Assembly (NCBI RefSeq): GCF_000003855.2
Contig: NW_003101669.1
Coordinates: 365,740 to 429,739 of the forward strand
Length of the DNA: 64,000 nt
Source of the DNA: Blastomyces gilchristii SLH14081
Lineage: Eukaryota > Ascomycota > Eurotiomycetes > Onygenales > Ajellomycetaceae
Reading direction: 5' to 3'
Part shown: positions 1 through 13,585 of the stretch, one piece after another
Layout: each line of letters opens with the position of its first letter
How positions within the stretch are numbered: position 1 is the stretch's first letter
Notes under the pieces: generated by a model
What the model was told of the DNA's origin: nothing
Database searches by the model: none
The model's input: the letters and a program-made list of their open reading frames with translations, nothing else
Position numbers and translations under genes: made by a program

Positions 1-3000
1 CCATGGATACCCTGAAGATCAATACATAAGGGCGAGCGCCAGCAAAAGGGGCTTAGCTATATTTGCTTCTCAAAGATGTGACAAAGATGAACCATTATTA
101 TTATTGTTATGTCGGTGTATGGCATGGCATAAAACTTCAACTTGAGCCTTAGTGCCCGGTTTTGAGCGAGCAGGACATGATGTTCTCACCTGCGAAAGAG
201 TAGAAACTTGATATCAGTTTAGGGACTCTGGACAATTTCAGAAGAGACTCGGTGTGTTGGCGTCATGAAGATATATTCCCCATTTTGACTAATTGTGTGT
301 ATTCCCTCCATCTGCGGTTAATTCGAAAAACTAAAAGTGGAATTACCTTGCATGGACTATCAGCAATGTCTCGGGAATACAATCATGATCTCATCCTTAC
401 GTGCGAGTGAATCTTCCAGTGCTGTGTGTGTGTCATGGGTACGGACGGCTCCCTAAGGATATATCAGCGTATTTAAACAGGCCTCATATTTGGCTGTGAT
501 GGATCCGGTAAAGTAACTTACATACATGTTCTGTACATACAACCCGGCGCGCAGGGATCTATCTAGGCACGGAACATTATTTTATATTCTTCATCGGGTG
601 AAATCGTTAAGTCTCTGGAGGATAGGCCCAGCAATCTAACTCCGGACTTAGATCAATGCATTACAGAACTAGAAAGTAACAATTATTTCACAATATCTGG
701 CATGTTTGAGCGAATTTCTGGTTCAGGGCTCAGGAATGATGAGCTTTCCGTTCCTTTCTCCTGGCAGTTGCTCTAAGAATATGCGCCACTCTCAAAATTG
801 CGGGAGACTGACCGGTACAGCAGGTGCATACGAACGACGAACGTACTGTACATGTACATACTGGATATTTGCCCTTCCCCATCCGTGGTTCACATGGTTT
901 TTCTCCTGGGGAAACTTCCGGATTAACCGAGTCCACAACTCTAGTTGAGGGGCGTGCGTGCGTGCATGCGTTTCTGGTCCCTGTATTCCACCTGCATATG
1001 CAATAATAGTGAGCATAAACAACCAAGGGAGGCAGCCACATTATTATTGACTTACTTTCCACGCATTTCAGAGATGCGCACATGTGATACCTGAATTCTA
1101 CGCGGCCAGTCGGGTAATGCGAGAGTTGCCAAAAGCTTGTTGGCTCACCGACTATGAAGGCCGCAGCCTTGAAAATGTGTTTTCAGCCGGCGACTGCGGT
1201 TAGAGATATCTGAACCTGAGATGTCATGATGTTTTTTGACTGGAGTTACTGGTCGAGTCAATTTTTGTTGGACGGTTCTTCCGTTTTCCTTCCTTGCTTT
1301 TTATTTTTATTCTTCTTGGAGCCAAAGGGACGCTGCAGTCGATCCGGTCTTTTGGCGAGTTACCCTGCTTTTCCTGGCTGCACGTTGACAGATACGGCTT
1401 GATAACATGGAAGCATCCGAACGCGCCACAGTCTGTTTGCATTTGTGGGAATCCGTGACGACCGTCCATCACGGGCAGTTGAGAGCCAGCGCGCCGTGGA
1501 GGAAATCATATTTGATTTCGGCAAACACTTCTGGAAAGCTCGAACCTTTTTTTTCCCTCAGCAATGGGAACGACACCTTACATTCGTTGCTACTACTGCT
1601 GGTCAGTGCATTTTCTGAACGGGGATGAGAGGTTCGAACGGAAGATCACAGCGGGCTCGGAAAACAGTTTGCGGGGTCCACTAACTTTTTTGGCGGCGAT
1701 CATATTTAACATCCTGCAGTTCGTGATAGACAGGTCTAGAAACACTCTGGGTGGTTGGATCGAATAGCTACTGATATCATCATCGTCCCGATTCCAGCCA
1801 AAAACAAGCCACATGAAAAGTTGCCCGTGATGTGCTTTCTAGAAAGCTATGCTCGTTGAACGAGAAATTATTTTTACATGTATATTGGCGGGGTGCAGCT
1901 ACAGTAGATAACAGGGAACTGCATTGTCTTCAAGGGTTTAAAGTGCAGCACAGTAAGTTACTCCGTACATCCCCTCGAAGTACTTCTCTTCATTGGCCAT
2001 GGTTGAAAAATACCTCGCAGGAATTTGCGTACTGGTCTTGGTTTTCATTGGCACCGAATTATCCTCACAGCACTCAAAACAATGATATTATTTTAGTGTC
2101 CATGAATATTCGAAGGAGACATTCGAAAAAGTAACGAAAATGTTCAACACAAGGCATCATCAGTCTGATAAATTCTCAATTTAGGACGGGGTGGCTTATG
2201 GTAGTGCTCGAGGAGGATAGCTGACTCCCTGGTATGAAGAAGGAATCGTAGTTATTGAACGAGCAAAAGCACCGAAAACACCGAAAACACGACCACTTTA
2301 GCGACTCTGCAACTTCACGGAAGGTTCACAAAGATTTTCCTGATATTCCTCTCGAAAGCTTGAATATCGCAGTACAGTACGCAGCGTAATTCACGTTGTA
2401 TCCACCACAAGCGTACCTACTACCACAATTAGGTACCTCGACGTTAGTGGAGTTTACCAGCGGGCGCTAGGTACCACCCTTATTGGTCGTTGTTAAGTTA
2501 CCCCCTGCCTAGGTAACTAGTTAGGTAACTTCCCTTTCTGGCCAACAAGCCCTAATTAGTTTTTTTCTTTTGGGTTTTCTTCGTCCTTTGAACAATTATA
2601 TTATATTATTGCGGTTTCAGCCTACAGCCATAACATACCATACCATACCTACCTACCACAATAATAGTCCATTTGGAGATATTCTATTGTACATGTAAGA
2701 AATATCCATTATTCTTCTCTTCTAGACTGTATCACACAGGAACTTCCTCGTCCATGCTTGCCTTGAATCAGTGTGCAGTGTTCCTTGTTCGGTTTGGGTG
2801 TCACTACTGACAGCTGCAACCTTCGACCAAACCATAATAATAGACCCATGCAAGCCACCACCCTGCCGGCCATTCCCTGCTTGAAGTGATAAACTTGCAT
2901 CTCTCGGCGTCAAAAGGCCCAAAGCCCAAGATCCAGTTGTCTCGATCAAGCACAGCCAGCCAGCCAGAGGTAAACTACCATTGCTCAGCGTTCCCGTTCG

Positions 3001-3850
3001 ACGAAAAAGTAAATAGTGGAAGCTCTGGGTCGGCAGGCCGTGTTGTGATTGGACTAGGTTTTTTATTTTAGTCTTTTTGCTATTTGTCCGCCTGGTGTTA
3101 TGCAAAGATGATCGACGTGACAGCAGATCAGGACGACGACTCACCCATCAGGAAGCCTGTTGCCAAGTTGGCGCTCGCCGCAGCTCGGTCACTCTTTTCG
3201 AGCTAGCCCACCCAGTCTGCGTTTGGCATGGAACGTGAATGTTAGAGGATGATGATCCAACTCGCGAGCAGCTCACTAGTACCAATCTACCGCCTATCTA
3301 TTATTTCAACTTCAAAATTAGTCGGGTCATTTTTTCCTGGATGTGTGCGTCCTGCAGAACCTGCACCCGCCATGCTCTCCACAACGGATACTACCTCCTG
3401 CGGAGCAAATTGGAAACGTTGGCAAAATGAAGCTCATTGTAGCAAATCACTATCGGGGAGGTTTGGCATCCCCCTTGCCACTTTTTTCCTGACAACCTCT
3501 GGAGCAATGGGTGTAGGGGGGGAAGCGTTAATCCACTACTGAGTCCATGGGGCCATACCGAATCTTCCCTTCCTCCCAACGCCACCCCTAAATATTAATG
3601 AAAGCTCACTAAAAGGATCCACCCTCCATCGTCCGAGATTAGCACTGGGGGAATCCCAGTACGAGGCAGATGCTCCGCTCGAGCGTGACAACTCTTCTCT
3701 TCAAGTTCAGGCGTATGCTCCCGGACCCTGCCTTGCTATGACCTGCATGATGGATAATAGTATTATGATAACCATACACTTCCGGAGATGATCGCGAAGG
3801 CTTGATTGATTCAGCCGGAGCTTAGGTCAATAATGTCCTCATCTTCCGTT
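1..3850. other. Long intergenic region without a supported gene
   Basis: Only short open frames occur here, most with non-ATG starts and none with a recognisable domain or a convincing splice chain. A cluster of TAGGTA-type palindromic pieces lies at about 2430-2530, a GTACATGTAC palindrome at 848-857 and a TACTCCGTA motif at 1969-1977. The region probably includes distal promoter sequence for the zinc-cluster gene downstream. Confidence 0.5.
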
Positions 3851-3872
3851 CTACTACTAAATCCACCTGGGC

Positions 3873-4090
3873 ACCTCTCTCTCTCTCTGACCAACTCAGC
3901 TTCTCTATAACTTCAAAACACATCTCTAGAGTTAGCCACCAACTATTCTCACTACTCCTCCTTTTTTTCTTTCTATCTCCTACTGTTTTTGTATTTTTTT
4001 ATTTTATTTTTTTGCCTCCTTCCCCTCCATTCTGCCTCTTTGAACGGATCTCTTGCCTTTCCCTATTTTGTTTTAGTCATCGCATCCTTT
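3873..4090 (+). promoter_or_regulatory. CT-rich tract, probable core promoter/leader of the Zn2Cys6 gene
   Basis: The plus strand is strongly pyrimidine-rich (CTCTCTCT, long T and C runs) for about 200 bases, ending roughly 630 bases before the first usable ATG of the transcription factor. Pyrimidine-rich stretches of this kind often lie around transcription starts in filamentous ascomycetes. The exact start site cannot be read from the sequence. Confidence 0.4.
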
Positions 4091-4716
4091 CCTAGTTGCG
4101 CCTCCTTCGATGGTAGCGTTCAGTCTGGCAATCATTGAACTTTAGTCTCCGAAAGGTGTCTCCAGATTTGGCGTCGCTCAGTGGCGAATTCAGAGATGCG
4201 ATAGCAATCAATTGGACCCTTAAACAGCTGCACGCACACCCGTACAGCCCTTGCCAGCTAGCTTTTGTGTGTTCCATTTTCTTATTATTTCATTTCGAGC
4301 CTGTCATACCTCATCGTGGGAGTCTCTTCCTCAATAACTTGGAAAGTTACGTCCAGCGACGGCTGTGACAGTTTTTTGAACTGTTCTCTTGTCTGATCGC
4401 CTTAGGCTGGATTGTTACCACTATCTACCTTCGGGTGTCATATGTGACAGATCTAGGGAATTTCGGCCGGAGCTGATGAACCTTTAGGCGGATCGAGTTC
4501 GCGTTTTCCATGAGCGGAAGATTCCATGGTGTTTGCTCACACCGAGATTCATGATCGGCACCATTGGGTCTTCATGCTTCCGCCGTTTATGCGATAGTCC
4601 AGATCCGAGTCGGTTGTCTCTTTGGTTTTCCATGCCTTATACGGGCTTTGCCGGCCATTTAACCCTTCTATCTATCTTCTATAGTTCCAGACGTTGGATT
4701 GGGAAAAGTGAACCTC

Positions 4717-6503
4717 ATGCACTCCTTACGATCTACCGGGCTCCCCCTCCCCTTCACGCCATTCGGACAAGCCCACGGGTCAAGCTCCGATCCTCTGAGA
4801 TTCCCTTTAAATTTGAATCTGTCAGGCGAGCCTTGCAATCCCAACCTTCGGGCTCCCTATCTCTCTCCCCCTATGTCCGGAACCCCCTCGCCTGAAAGTC
4901 GTTTCGATTCACTCCTTGGAGACAGGCGCCGAAAACGTTCCAACTCACCCATTACGTCCACTACTCATGGCAATGTACAGCCGCTTTTATCTTACGCGGA
5001 ATCTCCAGCAAGAGCCCCGGGACTTAGTGCAATTCTCCCTGACTCACAACGGTTACCCACCGGGCAGCCAGGCATGTCTATCATCGGGCTGCCCGCGATT
5101 CATGGCCCTCAACTCCAGCATACTCTTCAGTCTGGATCTCTTCTACCCCCAAGAACCACCACGCTTCCCCCTAGATCTACACGTAGAGCAAAAGCTCATG
5201 TCGCCTCGGCATGCGTGAATTGCAAACGGAAACATCTTGGATGCGACTCGGCACGCCCATGCCGAAGATGTATTTCAGCGGGAAAAGAAGTAAGTTCAGA
5301 CGGAAATTTACTTTGGGAACTGCAGCAATCTTGTAGAATTTAATCTTATCACAGCTGTACTGAACAATTTCCATGTCAAGCCCACTAAATATTCGGCACT
5401 AATGAATGACTTCCAAATAGGAATCTTGTGTGGACGTCAGACACAAACGACGAGGCAGACCCCCTTTAAAAGTTGAAGAGGGACCGCTGCAACCATACGA
5501 ACCCACATTTAGTCATTCAGGAGTATCATGCCCTGAGCCGCAAAGTTCCTCGCCCGCATCCCAATTCTATGGCCACAGACGGACTTCTTCCTCCCGGGAA
5601 ATTCGCCCGATCACGGAAGTACGACTACCTAGGAGGTCTAGTGAGGTTGGGGTGGAATATGGGCCGCCAATGCCTAATCCCGCGATGCCTAATCCCCACA
5701 TGTGGGTTCCTCCAGATCCATCACGGGGGATTCATACATCAACAGCTATCCCAAGCCCGTTCTCTAGTCAAATGGCGCTTTCCAGCGGTTCGTCCCAGCG
5801 ATCCCCAACCCATAATAGCCCTTTATTTTCACCTGGCGCGGTATCGTCCTCCACATTTACTCCAGAATATCGAGATGTGTCAAGCTCCATCCCCCCTTTC
5901 TATGGCGAAAGGATACCACCGAACCAGCCCCCTCGCCAATACCAACGACGTCATAGGCCTCCGCCCCCTACCGGATCTGCGTATTTCGGAGGACCGGGAT
6001 CTGCGCACGGGCCGCTATCAAGTCCTCCCTTATCTGCTCCCAGCAGTGCGCGGAACTACCCATTCTCGAGTCCTGGCCAGTCACAAATACAGTTACCACC
6101 TCTTATGCCGTCAAAAAGGGGGTCAGAATTCGAGTTTACTCAGGGTATCCAACGGCCACCTGTACCAACTCAGGCGCCATCCCTATTGTCTTTACAACCA
6201 GGGCGACCAAACCCAGGGCGGGATGATCATGCCCAAGAGTTGGAAGACCACCGCTCCCTGCCGGCGCACCCTCCCTTCCAGCCAGTCACTTTTTCCTCCG
6301 GGCCGTCCGGTCGAGGACGATTGGATCCATACCGTCCTCTGCAACAAGGAACTGTCCCACAAGGCAAATCCAGCCTTTTGACTTCGCATACTCAGCCAGC
6401 CCTGGAAGATAAAAACTCAGCAGCAAAGGAGAAGGAAGAGGCCTCAGAATCTCGACCTATAAAAAGACACAAGATGGCTCTAGGAGATATGGTCAATGAC
6501 TAA
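4717..6503 (+). CDS. Zn2Cys6 fungal-type transcription factor
   Basis: Two exons, 4717-5289 and 5421-6503, join in frame across a GTAAGT...AAATAG intron and give about 551 residues. Residues about 166-194 form a C-X2-C-X6-C-X5-C-X2-C-X8-C zinc cluster, whose last cysteine is supplied by exon 2. A basic RGRPPL segment at about 202-207 follows directly and looks like an AT-hook core. The rest is Pro/Ser-rich and disordered, with a basic patch (RPIKRHK) near the C terminus that could be a nuclear localisation signal. The family binds DNA and regulates transcription in the nucleus. No central fungal_trans domain is visible, so the target pathway is unknown. The start is the first ATG in frame; a TTG lies six codons upstream. 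Upstream ATGs in the leader suggest translational control or an unseen 5' intron. Confidence 0.85.
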
Positions 6504-9500
6504 TTCTTCCTTTTAACTCCCTAATGTGAAGTGATGTACGGTTTGGTTTACACACAAATAGAAAGAAAAAAAAGAAAGAAAAAAAGAATCGAATTCGAAG
6601 ATACGAATGGAAGAAATGACATAGCAATAAACGAATTCCGAAGAATGGGCACAAAACTACCCAATAATATAGGATGAGAGACACGGGCCAAATTATAAAA
6701 AATTCCCTTTGTTATTTTTTCCCTTTGTTTTGTTGTCACTTTTCGCTTTGCCAGAAGTAAGAGGGAGACAACATAGATCAGACCGACTCCTACGCCGTTA
6801 ACTTTTGTCCTACCCTACTTATGAAGGAGAGCACGCATACCATACCCGATACAAATATCTATGCCCATACCGGTAAACTATATCCTGTGGAAACTATTCT
6901 TCCTCTTCTTTTTGCGTTTTCTTATTCTTAGCCTTTGTTGTTTCGGTCGGAATACCCCTTGTTTACATTGGAGTTATCATGCTGGCTCAGCCTTTTCTTT
7001 TTATTTGCTACTTGCTATTTCTGCAAGGCCACATATATAAACGTGTACGCCTGGGAAGTGGCACCTTATTCCCTTCTTTTCTTTTTTTGCTTTTCTAGTT
7101 TTAATCTCTCCCTTGTTGATGTGCAGCTTTCTTTTGTTATTTTATATCTATGTGCTAGTATTTCATTCTATTTCATACTTTTACATATCTTAACGTCTTT
7201 TCCAGATGATACCCTTTTGCGTTTTGCATCTTATGGTTTTATTTATTTCCTGCTCGCTTTCTTCACACTGCTACGACATCTTTCACTCGGTTTCTGATAG
7301 TATACACTTCTATATTTTTTGCCGAGAGATATGCACGGGAATTTGGCACCGCACGCTGAAAGTATACATATGTTTACCCTTATTATAGTGATACCAGGCC
7401 TTCCCAGGACAACGCTACTATGAAATATTTTCGCCAGGTTCTAACCTTGGTTTCCCCGCTCAGCCCGTTTGAGGATTGCCACGACTTCTAAAATGGTCCG
7501 CCTCCCACCTAAAAAATACAGGAGGTTTGGCTTTCGTTTATATATGCATCGAATTCTAATGGTATATATCTAACAAACTATGCCAGAAACCCGAACTGGA
7601 TGTTACATAAAAGGCCCTCATACATCCCAGAGTGGGAATAGACTCATATACCAATCTAGGCATGGTATGGTAGCAAACCGCTCTCAACTCTAATTCATGC
7701 ATACCCGGTGTCGGCCCTCTGTGCATCCTTCCTCTTCATTGCATGAAGAAAGAACAGGGGAAATACCCGTTCGGCCCATAACCGTCGTTGGAATCGAGTA
7801 CGTCGGGTCTGTGGAGCGGCCCCCTGCCTTATTTTTATTGGTTTTTTATTTTTTATTTTTTTTCCTCCACAGATACCGGACAGCTGGCATAGGAGAAGCT
7901 GGCTAAGGCGCCTTGCTTGTGCGTGGTCTTGAGCAAAGTAACGACCAGCATGAAGCTCCGTATCCTCCACAAAATACTTCCAGCCGAACAAGGCCAGTAG
8001 CTGAATCCATTTACCACTATAGGGGATTCGGTCTGATTTGTCTTTCTTTTGCTTTCGCTCTCTTCTAGACTGATTTTTTCTTCACGCCAGCTCGTTATTC
8101 TGGAGAAACGTGGTTTGCATGTGGACGTTCATCCACAATTTAGAGCCACATTCTATCCCAAATCATGTGGCTAGGTTGATATGCTGACCCATATAGTCTG
8201 CAGTTCGCTACAATCGAGATGAGGAACAGGATGATGTGCGCCCATGCGTATTGTAGCGCCTGCCAGAAACTCCTATTAGGGATGTACATGTACCATACAG
8301 CGGTGCATCCTGTGCATAGATAAGCATGCGTGATCGCCTCCTCAGGTTGGAGAATAGAAATCCTGAAGGCATAATAGGTGTTGGGAATCACATGGGCTCC
8401 TCGGAAACCTCGGACAACTTGTCGATTTGCTTTAGATGTTGTATGGTGTTTTTCTCATATCCCCACTGGCGTTGCCTTTTTTGAGTTCTCCTTCCAATAG
8501 AAGTTCTCCGGGTTACTAGCCGAGTGGGTATGCCCAGCAGCTTCCATGCCCCTACGATGGTCACACATTGTATCAGAGTGAGGGTATTGTAGAGATACTC
8601 GTTTGATCGTGGTTGGTTGGTAAGACCCAAATTTCACGTGGCTAGCGGGAATGCAAACAGAATACTGGGACAGAATGTAGAGGGATAAACTTGATTTCAT
8701 ATTGAAATATTTGGTTGCTGGCTGGGTTTCTCCGATAGTGTTGCCAATATAGTATCCATTTAGCTGCGTGTACAATAGCTTGAAGAATGTGGATCCACGC
8801 CCGACCGTTATTCAACGTCTGGAAATAACGTGTGTTTTCGAGAGAGGATTTCAGATATCGCATTGGCAAAGCTGATTCCAAGGTGGATTACTATGGTGGA
8901 ACCTAGCATTGTATGTGAATCTGTAAGGTTGTTCAAGTTTGCCATTGTACTGTACATACCTGACCTTGCCATTGTCTGCACAGGACACCGAACGAGACAG
9001 AACAGTCTGCAGTCCAGGCCAAAATTCATAAATTCAACTCCATGCAAGGTTAATCTTTCCCGTAAGCTCATGGCAGAAGAACGTGACACAGAGTACTTCC
9101 GAGTAGCACAAGTGGGTACAAACTGCCATGCACGCTCATTCGAGCTCCCATAAAGAACCTACGGTTGCACCCATGAACAACATTGCGCAAAAAGGAAACA
9201 ATAAAGATGTGGACCAGAAAGAGGTCGAAAATGGAACAGGCGGCAGCGCGGGGAGCTCAAGCAGAAATGAAATCTTTAAAGCCATCATGACCGTGGAACG
9301 CACGTAGATCCATGCAGTTCAAGAAGGCCAATCGTTTGATAGCCCTAGGGGACAATCCGACACCAGGGTAAGGTAAGAACACCGCTTCCACCTCCCGATC
9401 ACATGCTATATTCTATGATGCCGTGTCAAGGGACCGAGTAAATGGAATAGGCCGAATTAGTTCTATACGGTGAGACAACGCGATGTTGTGCATATTTACA

Positions 9501-10349
9501 CTACAACCAATTGGGCATTCAGTGAAATGATCGATGCAAGCAAGGAGGAATCGCTCATTGTGAGAGCGTTGGGTTAGGAGCTCATGGGAGAATTGGGGCA
9601 ACCGTACCTCCTAACAGTTCTCGTGTTTCCCCCCGGGCTGGATATACAGTTCGGGAGAAAAGTAATGAAAGGTCCCGAATTTGCTTGCCCCAAAACATTC
9701 TTGACTGAGAGGAACTAGTTATCTGCCAAAAGTACGGCACAGGCATCCCGTTTAAAATCAAACTGATGGCCACACCCGCATGGAGGACATACCATACTGA
9801 ATGTCAGGATGTCCATATTCTTCCCTCCATCCCTCCCCAAGCTATTATATGAAATTAGACATTGTTGCACAAATGACAGGAGAATATACTTGGCAAACGG
9901 AGCCTAGCACCATGCATCAAAGGCATCTGCGTGCAGGGAGAAAAAAAAGAGCCCGGCGGTTAGATATGCAGATGAGTTAACTTGGCGTCCAAGAACGGCG
10001 GGAACCAAAGTTGAATTCCATACCTGAGGGGTGCAATGTTTTCCTCGCAACCCTGGTGAAAAATGAAGCACACCATACCAACAACTACTGGAGTGACCAG
10101 TGAGCTACCATAAATCCAGAAGTAAATCACGTTACTTCTCGGCCTCTCAGTCCTGCTACGCATAAAGTGATTCCTCTGCCTGTTTTGAGCTGTAGACAAA
10201 GAGGGTGATCGATGAAGGTGGGAATACAAAGCAAATAGAAAATAACAGAGCAGGGCTTTTTAGTTAAATTTCAATTGCGAATAAAGGTCAGAATGCTAAA
10301 ATCCAAGTCTAGTGACGTGACTAATATGAGGGATATCAAATCTCCTCCA
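6504..10349. other. Intergenic region with membrane-protein-like fragments on the minus strand
   Basis: No complete gene can be assembled. Minus-strand hydrophobic open stretches occur around 10030-10229, 9793-9903 and 8140-8391. The middle one is a 37-codon stretch bounded by TGCTAG and GTATGT splice-like signals, but it does not join in frame to its upstream neighbour. 6504-7400 is AT-rich, poly-T-rich 3' flank of the transcription factor gene. A perfect GTACATGTAC lies at 8284-8293. Confidence 0.35.
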
Positions 10350-13193
10350 CTATCTCCCCTTTCTCCCCTTACCCTTATTTGAAGGTCGCGCATTTTTCTG
10401 TTTCCTCAACTCCTTCACCTTTCTGGCCTTCCTTATATCCTCAACACTCTTAAGCTCACTCTTTTCACGGCCTTTAACGCCGACCTGTTTAGAACCGGAA
10501 GAGGGATCAAATGCCTTCTCAGTCTCGCGTTGCTTCGCAGCCTCTACTTTCTTTTTCTTCTTCTCGTAGTCATCCCTGAACTTGTCGGGGTTTTTGGGCG
10601 CCTGCTCCTTGCGATGTCTGTACTTTTTGCCTCCAGGCATACCAGAAGCAAGGCCAGGGTTTTCCGCCTCTCCGACCCTTGGCATACGGCCAATCCTCTT
10701 CCCTTTCTTCCACGCATCGAATCGCCCACTTCGGAAGCTCGCAGCAATCTTAATTCCACTCTCGCCACGAACGAGAAGGTCACCTTTACCTCCTTTCGAC
10801 CCATCCTCGTCGTTTCGGCGCGATACATACTTCTTTTGGCGTTTGTCCCAGCGCATGATGGAGCGTGGTTCACCGAAGCCCCGCGCAGCACTTTCGTCGC
10901 CGGCAAGATCCATAGTGGCACCGCGTGATGCTTCAACAAAATTGGTGTTTGAACCAGAATGGACTCCGTACGCCCGATCTTCAGCCAGGGAATTGGATGC
11001 AGGTGTGTATGACATAAAATACTCTGGGTTGTGGAATGACTCCCCAGGTTTTGAATCGTTTGCGTCCGTTTTCAATTTCGATTTGCCAGATTGTGGATAG
11101 GAGAACGTGACTTCAAGTTCTGAATCAGATGCGAGTGACATATTGTCGGCAGTAATCGCATTATCATTTTCATCGCCCAAGTCAGCCAAGCCGTCATCAT
11201 CACTGTCATTATCATTCGGTAGATTGTCATTAGCGGCGCCTCCACTGTTGCCAAGGTGCGCACTTTTGATCGCAGACTCCTTTCGTGCTCTCTTAGATGC
11301 GAATGTCGACCTCATCTTTCTCATCATATCAATCGCCTCATCGTTCCCGTTCTTTCCCCCACGCCTGCCACCAATCTCAAAGATTGTTTCTTGTGGTTTG
11401 TAACCTCCAACACGGGCGAGCATCTTCTCCCTTTCCTCCTCCAATCGGCTGGATTCATCACTGAAAATGGGATGCACCATCAGCCACTCATCGGATTCAA
11501 CCACATCTTTTGCTCGCTTAGCGCTTTCACTAGAGGCTGAATTTCTTGTTCTCATGTACAACTTTTCACCTTTCATCGCAACTTCGCGCTGCAATTCAAC
11601 ATCAACATCTTCATCTAGCAGCTTGGACACCCATTCAGTATAACGAGAAACCTTATCCCTAGGCAAACTACCTACAACCACATCCTCCGTGTAGTTGAGT
11701 TGCTGGCCTGAACCTCGTCCTAGAATTAAAGGTCGACCGAGGAACAGCTGCAGGTCGAGTAAATACGGAGCATCTGACTCTCGGATGAGGCTGTAACTCC
11801 AACCAGTCTTACCAGCTCTAGCAGTCCGTCCCACACGATGAACAAAAATTTTAGCCTGCGAAGGAAAATCATAGTTAATCACATTAGAAAGGATAGGGAT
11901 GTCGATTCCTCGTGCTGCAACATCTGTTACGACGAGGATATGCGTAATTCCGGAACGGAAATTTTGGACTTCAATTTTGCGAGCGGTTTGATCTAAGGAA
12001 CCGTATGCGTACGACACAGCGAAGCCAGATATCCGAAGTATTGATACAAGGTAATCGACATGATGTTTCGTAGCCGTGAATATAATCGTAGAGTGTTCCG
12101 TAGGCGATTCTTTATGGGAATTTGAAGCGAATTCCGACCGCTTCCGTTTCCTCGGATTCTTCGCTTCCTCTTTAGCACGTTTATGCGCTTCTGTCTCGCC
12201 CGTGGGAATTTTGATAACCTCGTGAAGAAGATGTAATAGAGCGCCCTCTTTCTCAGAAGACTTCACTGTGAAGAACGCATTTTGAAGGTCCGGAGAGATC
12301 TTGCTTTCCGCATCTAGACGGATCAAAGTTGGCTCCTGGAGACCTGCTCGAGCAAATTCCACCAATGATTTAGGTAAAGTCGCAGAGAATAGAAGTGTCT
12401 GCCGTGAAGAAGGCAAGCCGTGGAGAATTTCGGTTAACTGTGCGGCAAAGCCCATCTCAAACAGCCTGTCCGCCTCATCAAAGACAACGTAGCGAATACT
12501 TGACAGATCCAAAGACATTTCCACTTTCAAATGAAGGAAGCGTCCAGGCGTGGCAATAATGATATCCGGGTTACCTGCCATGTATTCAAACTGTTCCTCA
12601 AGACTATCACCGCCAACCAACAAAACGGATTTTAGATCCGTCCCACGACCCAATTCCTTCACGACTTTGAGAGTTTGTAGGGCCAATTCTCTGGAGGGTA
12701 ACAAAATCAATGCCCTAGACCCGAATTTGGCGCTGTGGTTTTTCAGCTTCTCAATCATGGGAATCACAAATGCTGCGGTTTTCCCCGATCCTGTCCTTGC
12801 CATCCCGACAACATCCTGATCATCCAACAAAAGTGGAATTGTTTTCCTCTGAATGGGCGTTGGAACAGAAAACCCCTTCCGCGTAATGGCTTTGAGAAGA
12901 GTTGCGTTAAGTCCCATGGATTGAAAACCTCCGCCCTTTTTTACAGTCCGGCCTTTCAGGTTTGAGGCCTTGCGGTTTGCTGCTGCTTGCTCAGAAGCAA
13001 TGAAGGCTTCGTCGCCATTATCGCCACTATCATCGTCGCCCATAACATCAAGGTTCAAACTTTCCTGTGGTTTTCGCTTTTTCGAAGGTTTCTCGAGGTC
13101 GAGAACATCATCGTCCCCCTTAAAGAGGAGCTTTGAGATATCGAACTCATTCTCCGAAGCTGCTGGGGACACATCTCGATGAGACATGGTCAT
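10350..13193 (-). CDS. DBP10: ATP-dependent RNA helicase Dbp10 (DEAD box)
   Basis: A single exon of 947 residues. Dbp10 is a nucleolar DEAD-box ATPase needed for 60S ribosomal subunit assembly. The N-terminal third holds the Q motif (GFSVPTPIQ), Walker A (ARTGSGKT), DEAD in [15 protein letters not shown] (FSATLP), then ARGIDIP and [13 protein letters not shown] of the helicase C domain. The C-terminal half is acidic then strongly basic (KGKGRKGR end), matching the Dbp10 C-terminal region and a nucleolar protein. Length fits the fungal family (about 900-1000). Two in-frame ATGs lie close together: 13193 (used here) and 13187, whose ACC context is better and whose MSHRD start resembles orthologues. 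It is transcribed divergently from RPA2, sharing about 540 bp of promoter. Confidence 0.97.
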   Translation of the reverse strand: MTMSHRDVSPAASENEFDISKLLFKGDDDVLDLEKPSKKRKPQESLNLDVMGDDDSGDNGDEAFIASEQAAANRKASNLKGRTVKKGGGFQSMGLNATLLKAITRKGFSVPTPIQRKTIPLLLDDQDVVGMARTGSGKTAAFVIPMIEKLKNHSAKFGSRALILLPSRELALQTLKVVKELGRGTDLKSVLLVGGDSLEEQFEYMAGNPDIIIATPGRFLHLKVEMSLDLSSIRYVVFDEADRLFEMGFAAQLTEILHGLPSSRQTLLFSATLPKSLVEFARAGLQEPTLIRLDAESKISPDLQNAFFTVKSSEKEGALLHLLHEVIKIPTGETEAHKRAKEEAKNPRKRKRSEFASNSHKESPTEHSTIIFTATKHHVDYLVSILRISGFAVSYAYGSLDQTARKIEVQNFRSGITHILVVTDVAARGIDIPILSNVINYDFPSQAKIFVHRVGRTARAGKTGWSYSLIRESDAPYLLDLQLFLGRPLILGRGSGQQLNYTEDVVVGSLPRDKVSRYTEWVSKLLDEDVDVELQREVAMKGEKLYMRTRNSASSESAKRAKDVVESDEWLMVHPIFSDESSRLEEEREKMLARVGGYKPQETIFEIGGRRGGKNGNDEAIDMMRKMRSTFASKRARKESAIKSAHLGNSGGAANDNLPNDNDSDDDGLADLGDENDNAITADNMSLASDSELEVTFSYPQSGKSKLKTDANDSKPGESFHNPEYFMSYTPASNSLAEDRAYGVHSGSNTNFVEASRGATMDLAGDESAARGFGEPRSIMRWDKRQKKYVSRRNDEDGSKGGKGDLLVRGESGIKIAASFRSGRFDAWKKGKRIGRMPRVGEAENPGLASGMPGGKKYRHRKEQAPKNPDKFRDDYEKKKKKVEAAKQRETEKAFDPSSGSKQVGVKGREKSELKSVEDIRKARKVKELRKQKNARPSNKGKGRKGR

Positions 13194-13585
13194 TGGAAAC
13201 GGATGCAGGCCACGGATTGCATATGCCACTCTACCAAGCTAGGATATCCAAGGCAATCCTTGAGCCCGGGTCTGGAATTCTCCTGAGATAACTTTGTACC
13301 TTTTAGATCATGACGGGTGGGTGGCTGCAGAATATAAAGAAGGGAAAACGCTGTTGACTGAAACAAAACATGTCAGCCGCTGCCGCATTATGTTAAATGA
13401 AAACCAAATAACCAAGATACATACCGTCACTTTGATAGAGCAACCGACCCTATTCGCCGCAGTTGTTGCGCAGTTCGAGAAACTATTTTTTCTCTCCGGC
13501 GTCAAAATCCGAAAAGGCTGCAAAGGGAAGGCGGTGAAGGAACAACATTCCTCCGATTTCCGACCATTCCCCCGCCAAATTCCCC

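Noticed and set aside
1620..1640. GGTTCGAA resembling a tRNA T-loop
   Set aside because: No matching acceptor, D or anticodon stems around it.
4699..4716. TTG start for the zinc-cluster protein
   Set aside because: Not an ATG; the first ATG in frame is six codons downstream at 4717.
10530..11540. Plus-strand open frames of 90-170 codons inside DBP10
   Set aside because: They are antisense to the Lys/Asp-rich C-terminal half of DBP10, have odd composition and no domain, and arise from its codon bias.
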